In this document: one piece after another, positions 36,011-44,211 of the stretch
Numbering within the stretch: position 1 is the stretch's first letter
Layout of the letters: each line of letters starts with the position of its first letter
Source of the DNA: Pyrobaculum ferrireducens
Lineage (GTDB): Archaea; Thermoproteota; Thermoprotei; Thermoproteales; Thermoproteaceae
Assembly (NCBI RefSeq): GCF_000234805.1
Contig: NC_016645.1
Span: 62,001-126,000, forward strand
Reading direction: 5' to 3'
DNA: 64,000 nucleotides
Notes under the pieces: generated by a model
The model's database searches: none
What the model was told of the DNA's origin: nothing
Seen by the model: the letters and a program-made list of their open reading frames with translations, nothing else
Translations under genes and position numbers: made by a program

Positions 36011-36573
36011 CGCCTCACCCGTCTAATGGCGTGTAGCCCCAGGGCCGCGGTGGATAGGCCGCATGCGGACAGCGCCGCCGCCGAGATGGGCTCCAGCGGC
36101 GCAGTGGGTAGGGAGATCGCGGTGGCCGCAACTCCGGCTACGACTGCGGTCTTGAGGCCGCGGTAGATTTTTTCGAGGGTGCCGCTTGCGATTAGGGCCA
36201 GGGCGTATGCGTACAGGGCTATGGGCACCGCCAAGACGTAGCCGAGGTAGGCGTTTAGGTGGTAGAAGACGACGCTGATGGCCTCTCCGCCCTTAACGAC
36301 ATACATGCCCCTCACACCGATGGCGGTTAGGCTCCCGGGCGTGCAGTTGCTTACACACCTCAAGGGGGCGCGTGCCGATATCGTGCCCCATCTTAGATCC
36401 ATCGTGCCGTTTTGGAAGAGGGTAAATCTGCCCACTTCGCTAAACCCCTTGTAGATAACGCAGTCGTAGCTGGATCCGTGGGAGACGCATATGCCATAGT
36501 ACCTGTCTACTAGCGAATATGCAACAAAGACAAGAACGACAACGCTTACTATTAATATGATGAACAACCTCAC
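35986..36573 (-). CDS. Membrane protein of unknown function
   Basis: 195 residues. One N-terminal helix (LFIILIVSVVVLVFVAYSLV), an outward loop of about 85 residues with four Cys (GICVSHGSSYDC, RCVSNC) that may pair outside the cell, then three helices (YLGYVLAVPIALYAYALAL, AVVAGVAATAISLP, PISAAALSACGLSTAALGL). No family recognised. GTG 36573 fits TATA-like CTTTTTATC 21-29 bases upstream, immediately preceded by the palindrome. Encoded with the winged-helix gene. Confidence 0.6.
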   Translation of the reverse strand: MRLFIILIVSVVVLVFVAYSLVDRYYGICVSHGSSYDCVIYKGFSEVGRFTLFQNGTMDLRWGTISARAPLRCVSNCTPGSLTAIGVRGMYVVKGGEAISVVFYHLNAYLGYVLAVPIALYAYALALIASGTLEKIYRGLKTAVVAGVAATAISLPTAPLEPISAAALSACGLSTAALGLHAIRRVRRWVTSMLT

Positions 36574-36604
36574 GACTCAATAACATCATTCTGATAAAAA
36601 GTTG

Positions 36605-36621
36605 ATCTACTTAAAGTAGAT
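36605..36621 (-). promoter_or_regulatory. 17-bp palindrome upstream of TATA, membrane-protein gene
   Basis: ATCTACTT-A-AAGTAGAT, perfect around a central base, ends 32 bases before the GTG and directly abuts the TATA region. The same core lies at 37475-37489 at the same offset from another start. This position, just upstream of BRE/TATA, is where archaeal activators or some repressors bind. A short open frame starting inside it (36620-36709, plus strand, 29 codons) is not believed. Confidence 0.7.
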
Positions 36622-36838
36622 GGAATTCGGCGATTGGGGCGGTATCGTGGAGTACATGAAACTACAAGTTAAAACACGCGCATGGAGAGCACCACAAAAG
36701 AGACCCGCCTAGAGCGGCGCCGCGCCGCATTATAAACTGTAGAAGAAATCTTCGGAGTGGGATACAGTCTCTGCCTCGTTATAACCACAAGTCACGGCTA
36801 TTCACACGCCGCCCCATAATCTACAATTTTCATGACGA

Positions 36839-36930
36839 TCTCCGCCAAGCGCGTTTTAGCCGATCCGCCAACCTATCGATATCTCGAGAACCAAGGATAA
36901 GCTTATATTCCACATTATCAATAACTCAGG
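36839..36930 (-). pseudogene. Diverged fragment of the EF1A-like GTPase gene 5' end
   Basis: The minus strand encodes NVEYKLILGSRDIDRLADRL followed by KRA, compared with NVEYKLTLDSQDVDRLAGQL followed by KRR at the start of the GTPase at 21526-23082. Similarity at base level extends through CTCAGG on one side and CTCCGCCAA on the other, then stops, and a stop codon follows. No G domain is present. It is a copy of roughly 90 bases, not a working gene. The rest of 36622-36976 shows nothing I recognise. Confidence 0.7.
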
Positions 36931-36976
36931 TAAAAATCACTATGAATATTCATAAAAAATTATAAAATTAAAAATA

Positions 36977-37441
36977 TTATTTTGTTTGTTTCATCTGTGC
37001 TTTATATGCCGGTAGAATTCTCTCAACTGCTGTGATAGACCGCGGCTTGGTGCTCACGGGCTCAACTTTATCAACAACCTTGGGCCGATACGCCTTTAGC
37101 ACTATTTCTGTACCTTTTGGAGGTTCTGTAGGGCAGGCGCCTTGCGTTGTGAAGTACACCTTGTAGGTAACGTAGCCGCTTTCAGGCCCGAGATCGAAAA
37201 AGATGGCTGTTAAAGTTTTCGAATTGCTGTCCCAGTAGTATGTATAGTAGACCTCGGGCACGTTGGTTACCGCGTCTCCCATCCACACGTCTGTGGCAGA
37301 TGGCAAATGGTAGCTCTTCCAAGTATATTGCCCAGACACTACGTAGACAACGTCGTTGAAGCTACAGGTATTTACCGCTACGCTTGGCGACATCATCTGC
37401 GCCACAGCCGCCAGCGTTATTAACAGGTGGATCGCCAGCAT
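36977..37441 (-). CDS. Small secreted protein of unknown function
   Basis: 154 residues. A clear signal peptide (MLAIHLLITLAAVAQMMSPS) precedes a beta-rich domain with two Cys (NTCSFND, QGACPTEPP) that probably pair, aromatic-rich strands (YYTYYWDS) and a basic tail. No family recognised. ATG 37441 fits TATA-like TTTTTAAG 20-27 bases upstream and a palindrome at 37475-37489. It is the next gene upstream of the winged-helix operon, in the same direction but separated by a 400-base gap. Confidence 0.65.
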   Translation of the reverse strand: MLAIHLLITLAAVAQMMSPSVAVNTCSFNDVVYVVSGQYTWKSYHLPSATDVWMGDAVTNVPEVYYTYYWDSNSKTLTAIFFDLGPESGYVTYKVYFTTQGACPTEPPKGTEIVLKAYRPKVVDKVEPVSTKPRSITAVERILPAYKAQMKQTK

Positions 37442-37474
37442 GGCAACACCACCTCTCTCTACTTAAAAACTTAA

Positions 37475-37489
37475 TCTACTTAAAGTAGA
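37475..37489 (-). promoter_or_regulatory. 15-bp palindrome upstream of TATA, secreted-protein gene
   Basis: TCTACTT-A-AAGTAGA, same core as at 36605-36621. It ends 34 bases before ATG 37441 and touches the TATA region; a second half site TCTACTTAAAA (37458-37468) overlaps the TATA box itself. Two such sites in one promoter suggest cooperative binding and possibly repression. Confidence 0.7.
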
Positions 37490-37679
37490 GGTTTTGCATT
37501 GTATATAGAGAAGTGCACGGCCACGACTAGCAAAGCTACCATATATTCTCACGTCATCTTCAACGCCCTTGAAAACTGCGGGTGGTCACCGCTATTGGCC
37601 ACCTGCGCGAAGTTATAGGCACTCGGGCGGGCAAGACTTCCAGACAATAGGCGGAAGGGAAGGAAAAGAGAGCTTGCCG

Positions 37680-39330
37680 CTATCCGCTTACAGTCGGTTT
37701 AATAAGCTGGACAGCTAGCCGCTGATTTGTTAAGATCGTGTTGCCGTACGGATCTAGATAGGCCTTAATGTTGCCAATAGATAAGGCGTTACCACCCCAG
37801 CTCAAGCCGTCCTTATAGCCTGTCAAGGTGAATTGAATGTAGGTGACGCTAGTCGACTTCGCGCTACTAGACAGCCTTACGTTTATTGGCAGTCCATAGT
37901 CAAGGCTCTCGCTGACGGATCCGCTACTAGTAGCCGCGTAGGCCAGGGGGATTGAGGTGAGAGATATGTCTAGGGTACTTGCTTTTTCAATGACTTCGTG
38001 TTGCCTTATTGAGTAGTCTCTACCAGTACGCTGAGTTAGTGATGTCCATGATTACGTTTGGGGCCGACATGGCGGCGCTCAGCGCCTTTGTTTCCTTCAA
38101 TGCAAACGGCGCGTCGTCTATCACCAGGTACGGGTAGAAGGCGCCGTTGTAGCTGGGATCGCCCCACGGATAGAACGCAATACCGTCGGCGTAGTCTAGG
38201 TTCTGCACTTCGCAGTAATTAGGCGGGGAGAAGCGGTTATACACATAGACCCACTTGGTATACCTCAACTCGCCCAGAATCCCGATATATACAACTCCGT
38301 CGTCGTGTATGCTGTCGCCCGGATAAACGGGACCGTATCTCCCTCTTAAGTAATCCCAGAGCCGGGCCGGTGTAGAGTCGTACCTAGAGTTATATACAAA
38401 TCCTGACACATCTATAAAATCTATGCGTTGGGAAATATCGCTGAGTGTAAAGCTTATTCCAGTAGCTAGCGACAGCCTCAAGCGCGGTAGCTTCAAGCCG
38501 CGCACCTCCATAGATATGTCGAAACTGAGAGATGTTGTTGTGGAGCTACTTAGGTATATCCACACATCGGTTTGCATTCTCTGAATCTTCGGCCCGGCGT
38601 AGCTGTCTAGGTATACTGTGGCTAGTGGGGCTATTACGGTGTCTGCAAATGTGGAGGAGGCCTGGGCCCAGTAGTAGCAATAAGTGTAGGCGCTTCCCGA
38701 GTAGCAGTACTCAAACTGCTTGGGGTTGCGCGGGTCGTAGCACGGGCTCGCGCCTATGGGCGGCGTCCCCGGCCCCCCGGTCCACGCGCCCATCTGCTGG
38801 GAGGCGTCCTCATCTAGCGGTTGTTCTATCTTGTAGACGGGCATGAACTCCCGCTCAACCACCACGCGCCTTCCTCTAACTTCAGAGGGGTTGAGAGGGA
38901 CGGCGAATATGTCTGTGTAGATCTCTAGAATTTTCTTGCCGCCTCTCTCCGTCACGTTAAAAACCTGGGCAAAAACCAGCAGGCCTAGCTCCACCTTGAC
39001 CCCCCTCACGCCCCTGTACCCCAGCCGGTTGATTAGCCTCTCCCCCTCAGCCGCGAACCTGCCGAGCGGCACCGCCCTCCTGTGGGATCCGTTGCCGAGA
39101 TAGAGCCACCCACCCTCGCCCGGGGCGTATATAAACGCGGCGTGTTCAAGACTCCCTCCTCTATGCTTTAAGACTATCTGGATTTCCTCGGCGCCTTCTC
39201 TTGACTGTTGCACCGTCACTTTGACGCCGAACTTGTCGTAGACGGCGCCTCCCCGATTCGCCGTTGTGAATGACAGCAACGTAACTAAAGCCAGCGCGAA
39301 GCCCACAGCTATCCACCCTAGCCGATTCAT
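37680..39330 (-). pseudogene. Exported protein, frameshifted near its C-terminus
   Basis: The first part (39330-38020) encodes 436 residues with a signal peptide (LGWIAVGFALALVTLLSFTT) and is homologous to the protein at 5140-6855 (LxxLGY, IFAVPLNPSEVRGRRVVV, YPYLVIDD). It stops at TAG 38020-38022, but the frame one base away is open for about 114 more codons (GRDYSIRQHEVIEKASTLDI onward to KPTVSG, stop at 37680). Joining them gives about 550 residues, close to the 571 of the homologue. No mononucleotide run lies at the junction (between a stop in the second frame around 38050 and the TAG). Function unknown, probably surface-located. Promoter TTTTTATAAAAG lies about 30-42 bases before ATG 39330. 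Confidence 0.7.
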
Positions 39331-39609
39331 GTGGGTAATAACTTCCGCTATTTATTTTTACTTTTATAAAAAATCGAATTAATCGAAAGATTGCAATTAC
39401 ACCATGTCTCCCCCTCAGGCGGCCCGGGCTGTGGAGAGAGGCGTAGACCTCGCTGGCGGGATCGGAGGCGGCTGGGTGCGGGGTGGGGTGGAGCCGCGGC
39501 ATCGGCGCTTCTAGTCGCTGGAGATGTATTCAGGTTCCTGGGGGTGATACACAGCTACTGCTGTGGCGGCCGCGATTTTTATATAGATCACCAGCATGTC
39601 ATAAATCAC
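39331..39609. other. Spacer before the small paralogue
   Basis: Mostly AT-rich near 39331-39400, with the promoter of the exported-protein gene (TTCGATTAATTCGATTTTTT contains a repeated TTCGATT). A 36-codon plus-strand frame at 39403 has no support. At 39576-39585 a TATA-like TTTTTATATA serves the gene at 39610. Nothing else seen. Confidence 0.4.
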
Positions 39610-39822
39610 GTGGCGCGGCCGCCTGTGGACGCCGTGTGGACTTCTAGGAGGAAGACGCCGGATGGGTACTACGTGGTGGTGCTGGGGCTCTACGCTAGGC
39701 AGGTGCTGGGCGTCGAGGCGGAGCCGGCTGGCCGGTTTTACATATATAAAACCCGATCTTGGCAGGAGGTTCTCCGTCTTGTGAATAGGGCTAGGGCGCT
39801 GGGGCTGAATGTTAGGCTGTGA
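39610..39822 (+). CDS. Small conserved protein, paralogue 2
   Basis: 70 residues with AVWTSRRKTPDGYYVVVLGL and SWQEVLRLVNRARALGL, about 80 percent identical to 35240-35449. I start it at GTG 39610 because TATA-like TTTTTATATA lies 25-34 bases upstream and the product then matches the paralogue's N-terminus (ARPPV versus RPPI). Longer frames reaching back to 39391 are not conserved. GC content is high compared with the paralogue. Function unknown. Confidence 0.65.
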   Translation: MARPPVDAVWTSRRKTPDGYYVVVLGLYARQVLGVEAEPAGRFYIYKTRSWQEVLRLVNRARALGLNVRL

Positions 39823-39851
39823 AGAGGGCAGCGGCGTATCTGGCCGCCTTA

Positions 39852-39868
39852 ACGGCGCCAGGCGCCGT
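39852..39868. repeat. 17-bp GC-rich palindrome
   Basis: ACGGCGCC-A-GGCGCCGT, perfect around one base. In RNA it would form a 7-bp stem with a CAG loop, but no T-run follows, so a terminator is not obvious. It lies between the small paralogue and the tRNA-Val promoter. Confidence 0.6.
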
Positions 39869-39911
39869 CGCTACGGAGAAAAACTTAAAAATTAGGGGCT
39901 TATATCCTCGG

Positions 39912-40000
39912 GGGCCCGTAGTCTAGCGGTATGATGCCCGCCTCACGCGGCGGTTGCCTGGGCGCGCGGGTGGTCCCGGGTTCAAATCCCGGCGGGCCCA
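39912..40000 (+). tRNA. tRNA-Val(CAC) with a 17-nt intron
   Basis: Begins GGGCCCGTAGTCTAGCGGT and ends TCCCGGCGGGCCCA with A73. Acceptor, D and T arms (CCCGG-GTTCAAAT-CCCGG type) are intact. The anticodon stem CCCGC/GCGGG is closed only if 17 bases are removed after CTCACG at the 37/38 site, giving anticodon CAC. The GGGCCCG acceptor and A73 are typical of archaeal tRNA-Val. No CCA is encoded. TATA-like ACTTAAAAATTAGG is 16-29 bases upstream. Confidence 0.88.
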
Positions 40001-40025
40001 TTGATTTTTCTAAAAAGGTGGGGAT

Positions 40026-43000
40026 TTAGGAGAGCGCGACTATTCTGCCGTTTTGTAGATGTGCTGTGATGTAGAAGTTGATGGTGTAGTCGCCGCCGTT
40101 CCAGCCTCCGTGGACTTCTTCCCATGTCGGCGCCTGTCCGAATACGTCGTATATGTTGGATGCGTAGATGTCTTCGTTTATGTATATGCCTCTTGCTGGG
40201 TCGTATGCGTTGTTTTTGCCGGGGTCCCATATGCCTCCGTAGCTGTTTGCAAACACCGCCGCCGTTATGTAGATTTCTTTTGCGTCTTTTAGTAGTGGTA
40301 GCTGGTCTAGCGGTATGGCGAATTCTATGACGTTTCCAGATCTGGCTATTTGCCCCACTGGTTTTGGATCCCAGGAGTGGTTGAATAGGAAGAGTGGAGC
40401 GCCTTTTCCATAGTTTATGCCTATTACGTAGTCCCACTTAAAGGCGAGCTTCGTATCGCTCCAGTCGGGTAGCCACTCGCTGAACCCGCCGCCTGGGAGT
40501 CCGATCGCCACCATGACGTACGGCGCGTAGATGTTGCCGTGTTGCCTCAGCTTTACCAGCCCGTAGAGGTTGTTTCCATCTATGTAGAGTCTGAGCTCCA
40601 CTGCATCTAAGTCGTCTGTGGGGGGCCAGTTCCAATCTGGGCGGTAGTACCTGTACTGATCGCCCTCGGGGTCTGCGACTATTAGCTCATACATACTGGC
40701 GGTTGCCCCGGGGGTCTGCTGAGGCGGTTGGCCGATCCAGTCGCTGGGGTCTCCGTCTACGAATCTCGGGCCTGGGCCGCCGAGCGCCTTGATGTAGGTC
40801 GGCGGCGAGTAGGACACGTTGCTACCCATGGCCTTGACCCTTAGTACAAACACGCCGCTGTAGTTGAGCCTAAACTCGGCCACGTAGAGGTCGCCGCCGG
40901 CGGGCTCCGCGTATATGTACATCTCGTCCCACGGCGCCCCTACATCCCTCAGGAGGGCCATGGACGCAGCTACGTAGACGTCGCCGCTTCTGCATATCCT
41001 GTAGTAGGCCTTAATTACGTTGCCGACGTACGCCGTGGCGTTTCCGGTATAGATAGCGATTAGGTTGCCCCCAGAGTCGTATACCTCCACGCGGCTCAGC
41101 TCGACGCCGCAGACGTAGCCGCCGGTTCTGGGCACCACCTCCACTCTATAGTTCTTCCCAAGCGCCGTTGCGTAGACCTCGTTGGAGCCCTGGGCTATGA
41201 AGGTGAACTCGTACTTACCAGGTGGGAGTCTCAGCTGTAGCGCATATACGTCGTTGTTCCCCACGTCCCCGGCGTACGCCATGGGGGCGAAGAACAAGTC
41301 CCTCCACGCCCCGCCCCACACATCCACCGGGCCCCAGTGCGCCACCGCCCTAATGCCCCCGGCTCTGCCGGGGCTGGCGGTGCCGGCGGTTTGTGAATAC
41401 ACCTCGACGGTGACCGTCACGTTTTCCACCTCGCTGAATATCAGTCTGTTGAAGGGAGCTCCAGCCCAGTCAACTGTGACCTGGCTTCTGTAGTGAATAG
41501 GCTCGTCGAGAGGCCACGTGTAGCTGTAGGGCAGACCTGTCTTGTTGTAAAACTTCTTAATAGCATAGCGGAATAGGTAGTCGAAGACGTTCTCCACTGG
41601 CGATTCCCTATCCCGTCCGTACCACCAGAACCAGTCGCCTGCCTCAGCCGGGTATAGCAACTGCGCCCAGGCCTTGTTCTGGGCGGCTTGCCTCGCCTCT
41701 TTTAGTATCCTCCATGCCAGGTTCTCCTCCCACTCCCCTATCCACACGGAGAGGCTCCCCCCGGCCCAGCTGGAGGGGGGCAACGGCGAGTTCATGGGTA
41801 GCGGCGTGGCTCTCCCGGCTACCTCCCTTAGAGTCGTGGCGCGGTCCTTAACCGCGTTGTATATCTTGGTGAGGAAGATGTAGCCGTCGTGGGGGTACCA
41901 CTCCCACGGGTTTTCGCCGTCGAGGGCTACTACGACGTAGCCATCGCCGGTTCTACTGCTTAAGATCTGTAGGAACTGCCCCGCGGCGTAGTCCTCGCCG
42001 AATTGCCGTGACAGCTCCGAGCCTCTGAAGCCTATCCAGTCCGACAGCTCTCTATCTCTGAAGAAGATTAAGACCCCGTGTCTAACCCACGGCGTGTGGA
42101 GCTCCCTAGGCTCCGCCTCCCTACCCAGGTAGCGTTGCAGAGCCGCCTGATCGGCTATGGTGTACCTAATAGAGTTTTGAGACAGTATTTCTAAAAAGAG
42201 GTCGTCGACTGCCAGCTCGGGGGGCCACACGCCCAGGAGCTCCGACTTGAAGAACGTTTTGAATTTGTGTCTAGAGAGCTGGATCTGCGCGGCGACGTCT
42301 TCAGGATGCGCGAAGGGCCGTGGCAGGGTTATTATGCCGGGGTCTGTGAGTAGGGCGTTGCTGGTGTTTTCAACAAGTGGAGCTATGGGGTAGTAGTACG
42401 GCGTCATGACTACATCTATCCACCCGCCTCTATACAGCTTCGCTAGCTTGTCTAGAAACAGCTTGGGGTACTTTAGGTGCTTTGTCAAGACCACCGCCTT
42501 CTCTAGGTCTGTGAAGTGGGTGCCGCAGTTGCTGTTTCTAGCCTTTTCGTATATAGGCCTCAGCTCCGGGTCTTCGACGAGTAGCTTCTCGTTAATCCAC
42601 GCCAGGTTGAATAATACCTGTAAGTCGCGGTAGTCCGCCGTGTCGAACTGCAGACCGCTGTTTCTCTTCTGGAGTAGACATTGATACCGCGGAAACTTCG
42701 GGATCTGAACCTCCCAGCTTATGTCGAAAAATCTGTTGGCTATAAACGCCTTTTCTTCTTCTGTTAACTCCTCGGCGCTTTTGAGAGAGAGTTGTAGATA
42801 CCTATCAATCAGCCTACCTGAGGCGTACATCTCAATCTGCTCGAGCAGGGTAGGCGTCACGTCAAAAGTTACTTTTACCCCGGTCTCCTCCACCAGCAAC
42901 AACATAGGGTAGTACGCCTTCGCAGTCCACAGCCTTACCCAGGGAGCCTCTGCCACTCCCTTGCCGGTGTCTGTAGGGACGGAGCTTTCTGGTATGTAAT

Positions 43001-43097
43001 AGGGGGGCTGGTGTAGATGCCACACAAACACGACGTTTTGAGCCGCGGCAACCGCGGCAAACAGAACTGCTTGTAGCATTAAAAAATGTCTGTTCAT
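40026..43097 (-). CDS. Secreted GH57 amylopullulanase-like enzyme with C-terminal binding module
   Basis: 1023 residues. Signal peptide (FLMLQAVLFAAVAAAQ), then the GH57 domain: motif 1 WHLHQPPYY (about 26), motif 2 in WIDVVMTPYYYPIAPLV, motif 3 GVWPPELAVDD (nucleophile Glu), motif 4 VVALDGENPWEWY (acid/base Asp) and a late motif near WIGEWEENLAW. The last 240 residues (DGDPSDWIGQPP...DLDAVELRLYIDGNNLYGLV, QIARSGNVIEFAIPLDQL) match a glucodextranase/CBM9-like C-terminal module. Probably a secreted alpha-glucan-degrading enzyme. The large size and signal peptide fit growth on polysaccharides; the GH1 enzyme at 3.8 kb could process short products inside. Confidence 0.88.
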   Translation of the reverse strand: MNRHFLMLQAVLFAAVAAAQNVVFVWHLHQPPYYIPESSVPTDTGKGVAEAPWVRLWTAKAYYPMLLLVEETGVKVTFDVTPTLLEQIEMYASGRLIDRYLQLSLKSAEELTEEEKAFIANRFFDISWEVQIPKFPRYQCLLQKRNSGLQFDTADYRDLQVLFNLAWINEKLLVEDPELRPIYEKARNSNCGTHFTDLEKAVVLTKHLKYPKLFLDKLAKLYRGGWIDVVMTPYYYPIAPLVENTSNALLTDPGIITLPRPFAHPEDVAAQIQLSRHKFKTFFKSELLGVWPPELAVDDLFLEILSQNSIRYTIADQAALQRYLGREAEPRELHTPWVRHGVLIFFRDRELSDWIGFRGSELSRQFGEDYAAGQFLQILSSRTGDGYVVVALDGENPWEWYPHDGYIFLTKIYNAVKDRATTLREVAGRATPLPMNSPLPPSSWAGGSLSVWIGEWEENLAWRILKEARQAAQNKAWAQLLYPAEAGDWFWWYGRDRESPVENVFDYLFRYAIKKFYNKTGLPYSYTWPLDEPIHYRSQVTVDWAGAPFNRLIFSEVENVTVTVEVYSQTAGTASPGRAGGIRAVAHWGPVDVWGGAWRDLFFAPMAYAGDVGNNDVYALQLRLPPGKYEFTFIAQGSNEVYATALGKNYRVEVVPRTGGYVCGVELSRVEVYDSGGNLIAIYTGNATAYVGNVIKAYYRICRSGDVYVAASMALLRDVGAPWDEMYIYAEPAGGDLYVAEFRLNYSGVFVLRVKAMGSNVSYSPPTYIKALGGPGPRFVDGDPSDWIGQPPQQTPGATASMYELIVADPEGDQYRYYRPDWNWPPTDDLDAVELRLYIDGNNLYGLVKLRQHGNIYAPYVMVAIGLPGGGFSEWLPDWSDTKLAFKWDYVIGINYGKGAPLFLFNHSWDPKPVGQIARSGNVIEFAIPLDQLPLLKDAKEIYITAAVFANSYGGIWDPGKNNAYDPARGIYINEDIYASNIYDVFGQAPTWEEVHGGWNGGDYTINFYITAHLQNGRIVALS

Positions 43098-43144
43098 ATT
43101 AGCTGTATAATGAATAATTTATATGTATTTTGTTTCTTTACGAC

Positions 43145-43711
43145 GTGAATTGCCTCAAAATATTTTTCGACGGGGCGTGCGAGCCCGTCAACCCGGGGGG
43201 CGTCGGGGCATATGGCTTCGCCGTGTTTGACGGCGAAAGGGAGGTGTATGGAGAGGGGGGTGTGGTGTGCGTCGGGGAGCGGTGGTGTACTAACAACTAC
43301 GCGGAGTACTCCGCGTTGGTGAGGGCGCTTGAATGGGCTCTGTCAAACGGCGTGGAGTGCGTGGCTGTCTACGGCGACAGCCAGCTGGTGGTGAGGCAGG
43401 TCTTAGGTGAGTACGCGGTTAGGGCTCCCCACCTAAAGCCGCTGTACGAGAGGGCGCTGGAGCTGGCGGGCCGCTTCAAGGGGTTTTCCATTTCCTGGGT
43501 GCCCCGGGGGGAGAACAGCCGCGCCGACTACTACTCGAAGAGGGCTTACTGCGACTACTTGAAGGCGAGGCCGGAGCTCCGGGAGAGGTACAGCCGGTGG
43601 CTCGCCACCGGGAGGCAGCTGGCCGCGCTTAGGCGGCTTGGCGTAGACGCCGACGTGTGCCTCACGAGAGCCGAGGCGTCGAGGTTGATAAGACGTCTGG
43701 GGGGTGGCTAG
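43145..43711 (+). CDS. rnhA: RNase HI (type 1) with extra C-terminal helical domain
   Basis: About 188 residues. The catalytic acids are visible: Asp in IFFDGACEP, Glu in NNYAEYSALV, Asp in VYGDSQLV and Asp in NSRADYYSK. It removes RNA from DNA-RNA hybrids and may cut single ribonucleotides. Residues after 130 form an added basic helical part (RYSRWLATGRQLAALRRLGV). GTG 43145 fits TATA-like AATTTATATG 20-29 bases upstream; TTG 43130 is a longer option. Located beside ThermoDBP-like and NucS genes, a small DNA-maintenance cluster. Confidence 0.87.
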   Translation: MNCLKIFFDGACEPVNPGGVGAYGFAVFDGEREVYGEGGVVCVGERWCTNNYAEYSALVRALEWALSNGVECVAVYGDSQLVVRQVLGEYAVRAPHLKPLYERALELAGRFKGFSISWVPRGENSRADYYSKRAYCDYLKARPELRERYSRWLATGRQLAALRRLGVDADVCLTRAEASRLIRRLGGG

Positions 43712-43768
43712 GACAGATATAAAGCACGGAGCCGGTTGTGCGGCGCGGCGAATGCCGTTGGGCGCGTG

Positions 43769-44149
43769 TTACTGTAGCGGTGCTTGTACCTCAACCTCCA
43801 CCTCTGGTGGGCTCTGGCTGGCATCTACCTTTGTGTAGATCTCCCGTGTGGGGGTGCCGAGGGTTTTGCCCTCCTTGAGGGCCCAGAACAGCAGGGTGGC
43901 ATATGCGTTGTCTACCTTCTCAGCGTTTCCGCTGAATTTCGTAGAGGCCATCTTAGCCGCCGGCAGGGTCTTGTCGCCGTTGGGGTTTGGGGTGAAGATT
44001 TCCACAACCATCTCGTGCCCCTCCTTGCCGTGGAATACCAGGATGGTGTTGGGCTTCAAGTCGCCGGTCAGCGCGGCTCTGTTAGGCACCTTCTTCACGA
44101 CGCTGAAGCCCCTAACCTCCTGAACTTCCTTTACCTCTACCTTAGACAT
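43769..44149 (-). CDS. Conserved Thermoproteales protein, candidate single-stranded-DNA-binding ThermoDBP
   Basis: 126 residues. [20 protein letters not shown], then [40 protein letters not shown] and LLFWALKEG read as a beta sheet followed by helices. Thermoproteales lack a canonical OB-fold SSB and use ThermoDBP instead; length, basic and aromatic strand residues and the location between RNase HI and NucS fit that protein. The match is from memory and was not checked, and I see no obvious dimerising helix at the acidic end ([10 protein letters not shown]). TATA-like TTAATATACC lies 20-29 bases before ATG 44149. Confidence 0.45.
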   Translation of the reverse strand: MSKVEVKEVQEVRGFSVVKKVPNRAALTGDLKPNTILVFHGKEGHEMVVEIFTPNPNGDKTLPAAKMASTKFSGNAEKVDNAYATLLFWALKEGKTLGTPTREIYTKVDASQSPPEVEVEVQAPLQ

Positions 44150-44211
44150 GGCGCGGATCTTCTACGTGGTATATTAATTTATTGCTCTTTAAACCGGCTG
44201 TGGTTGCTAAC

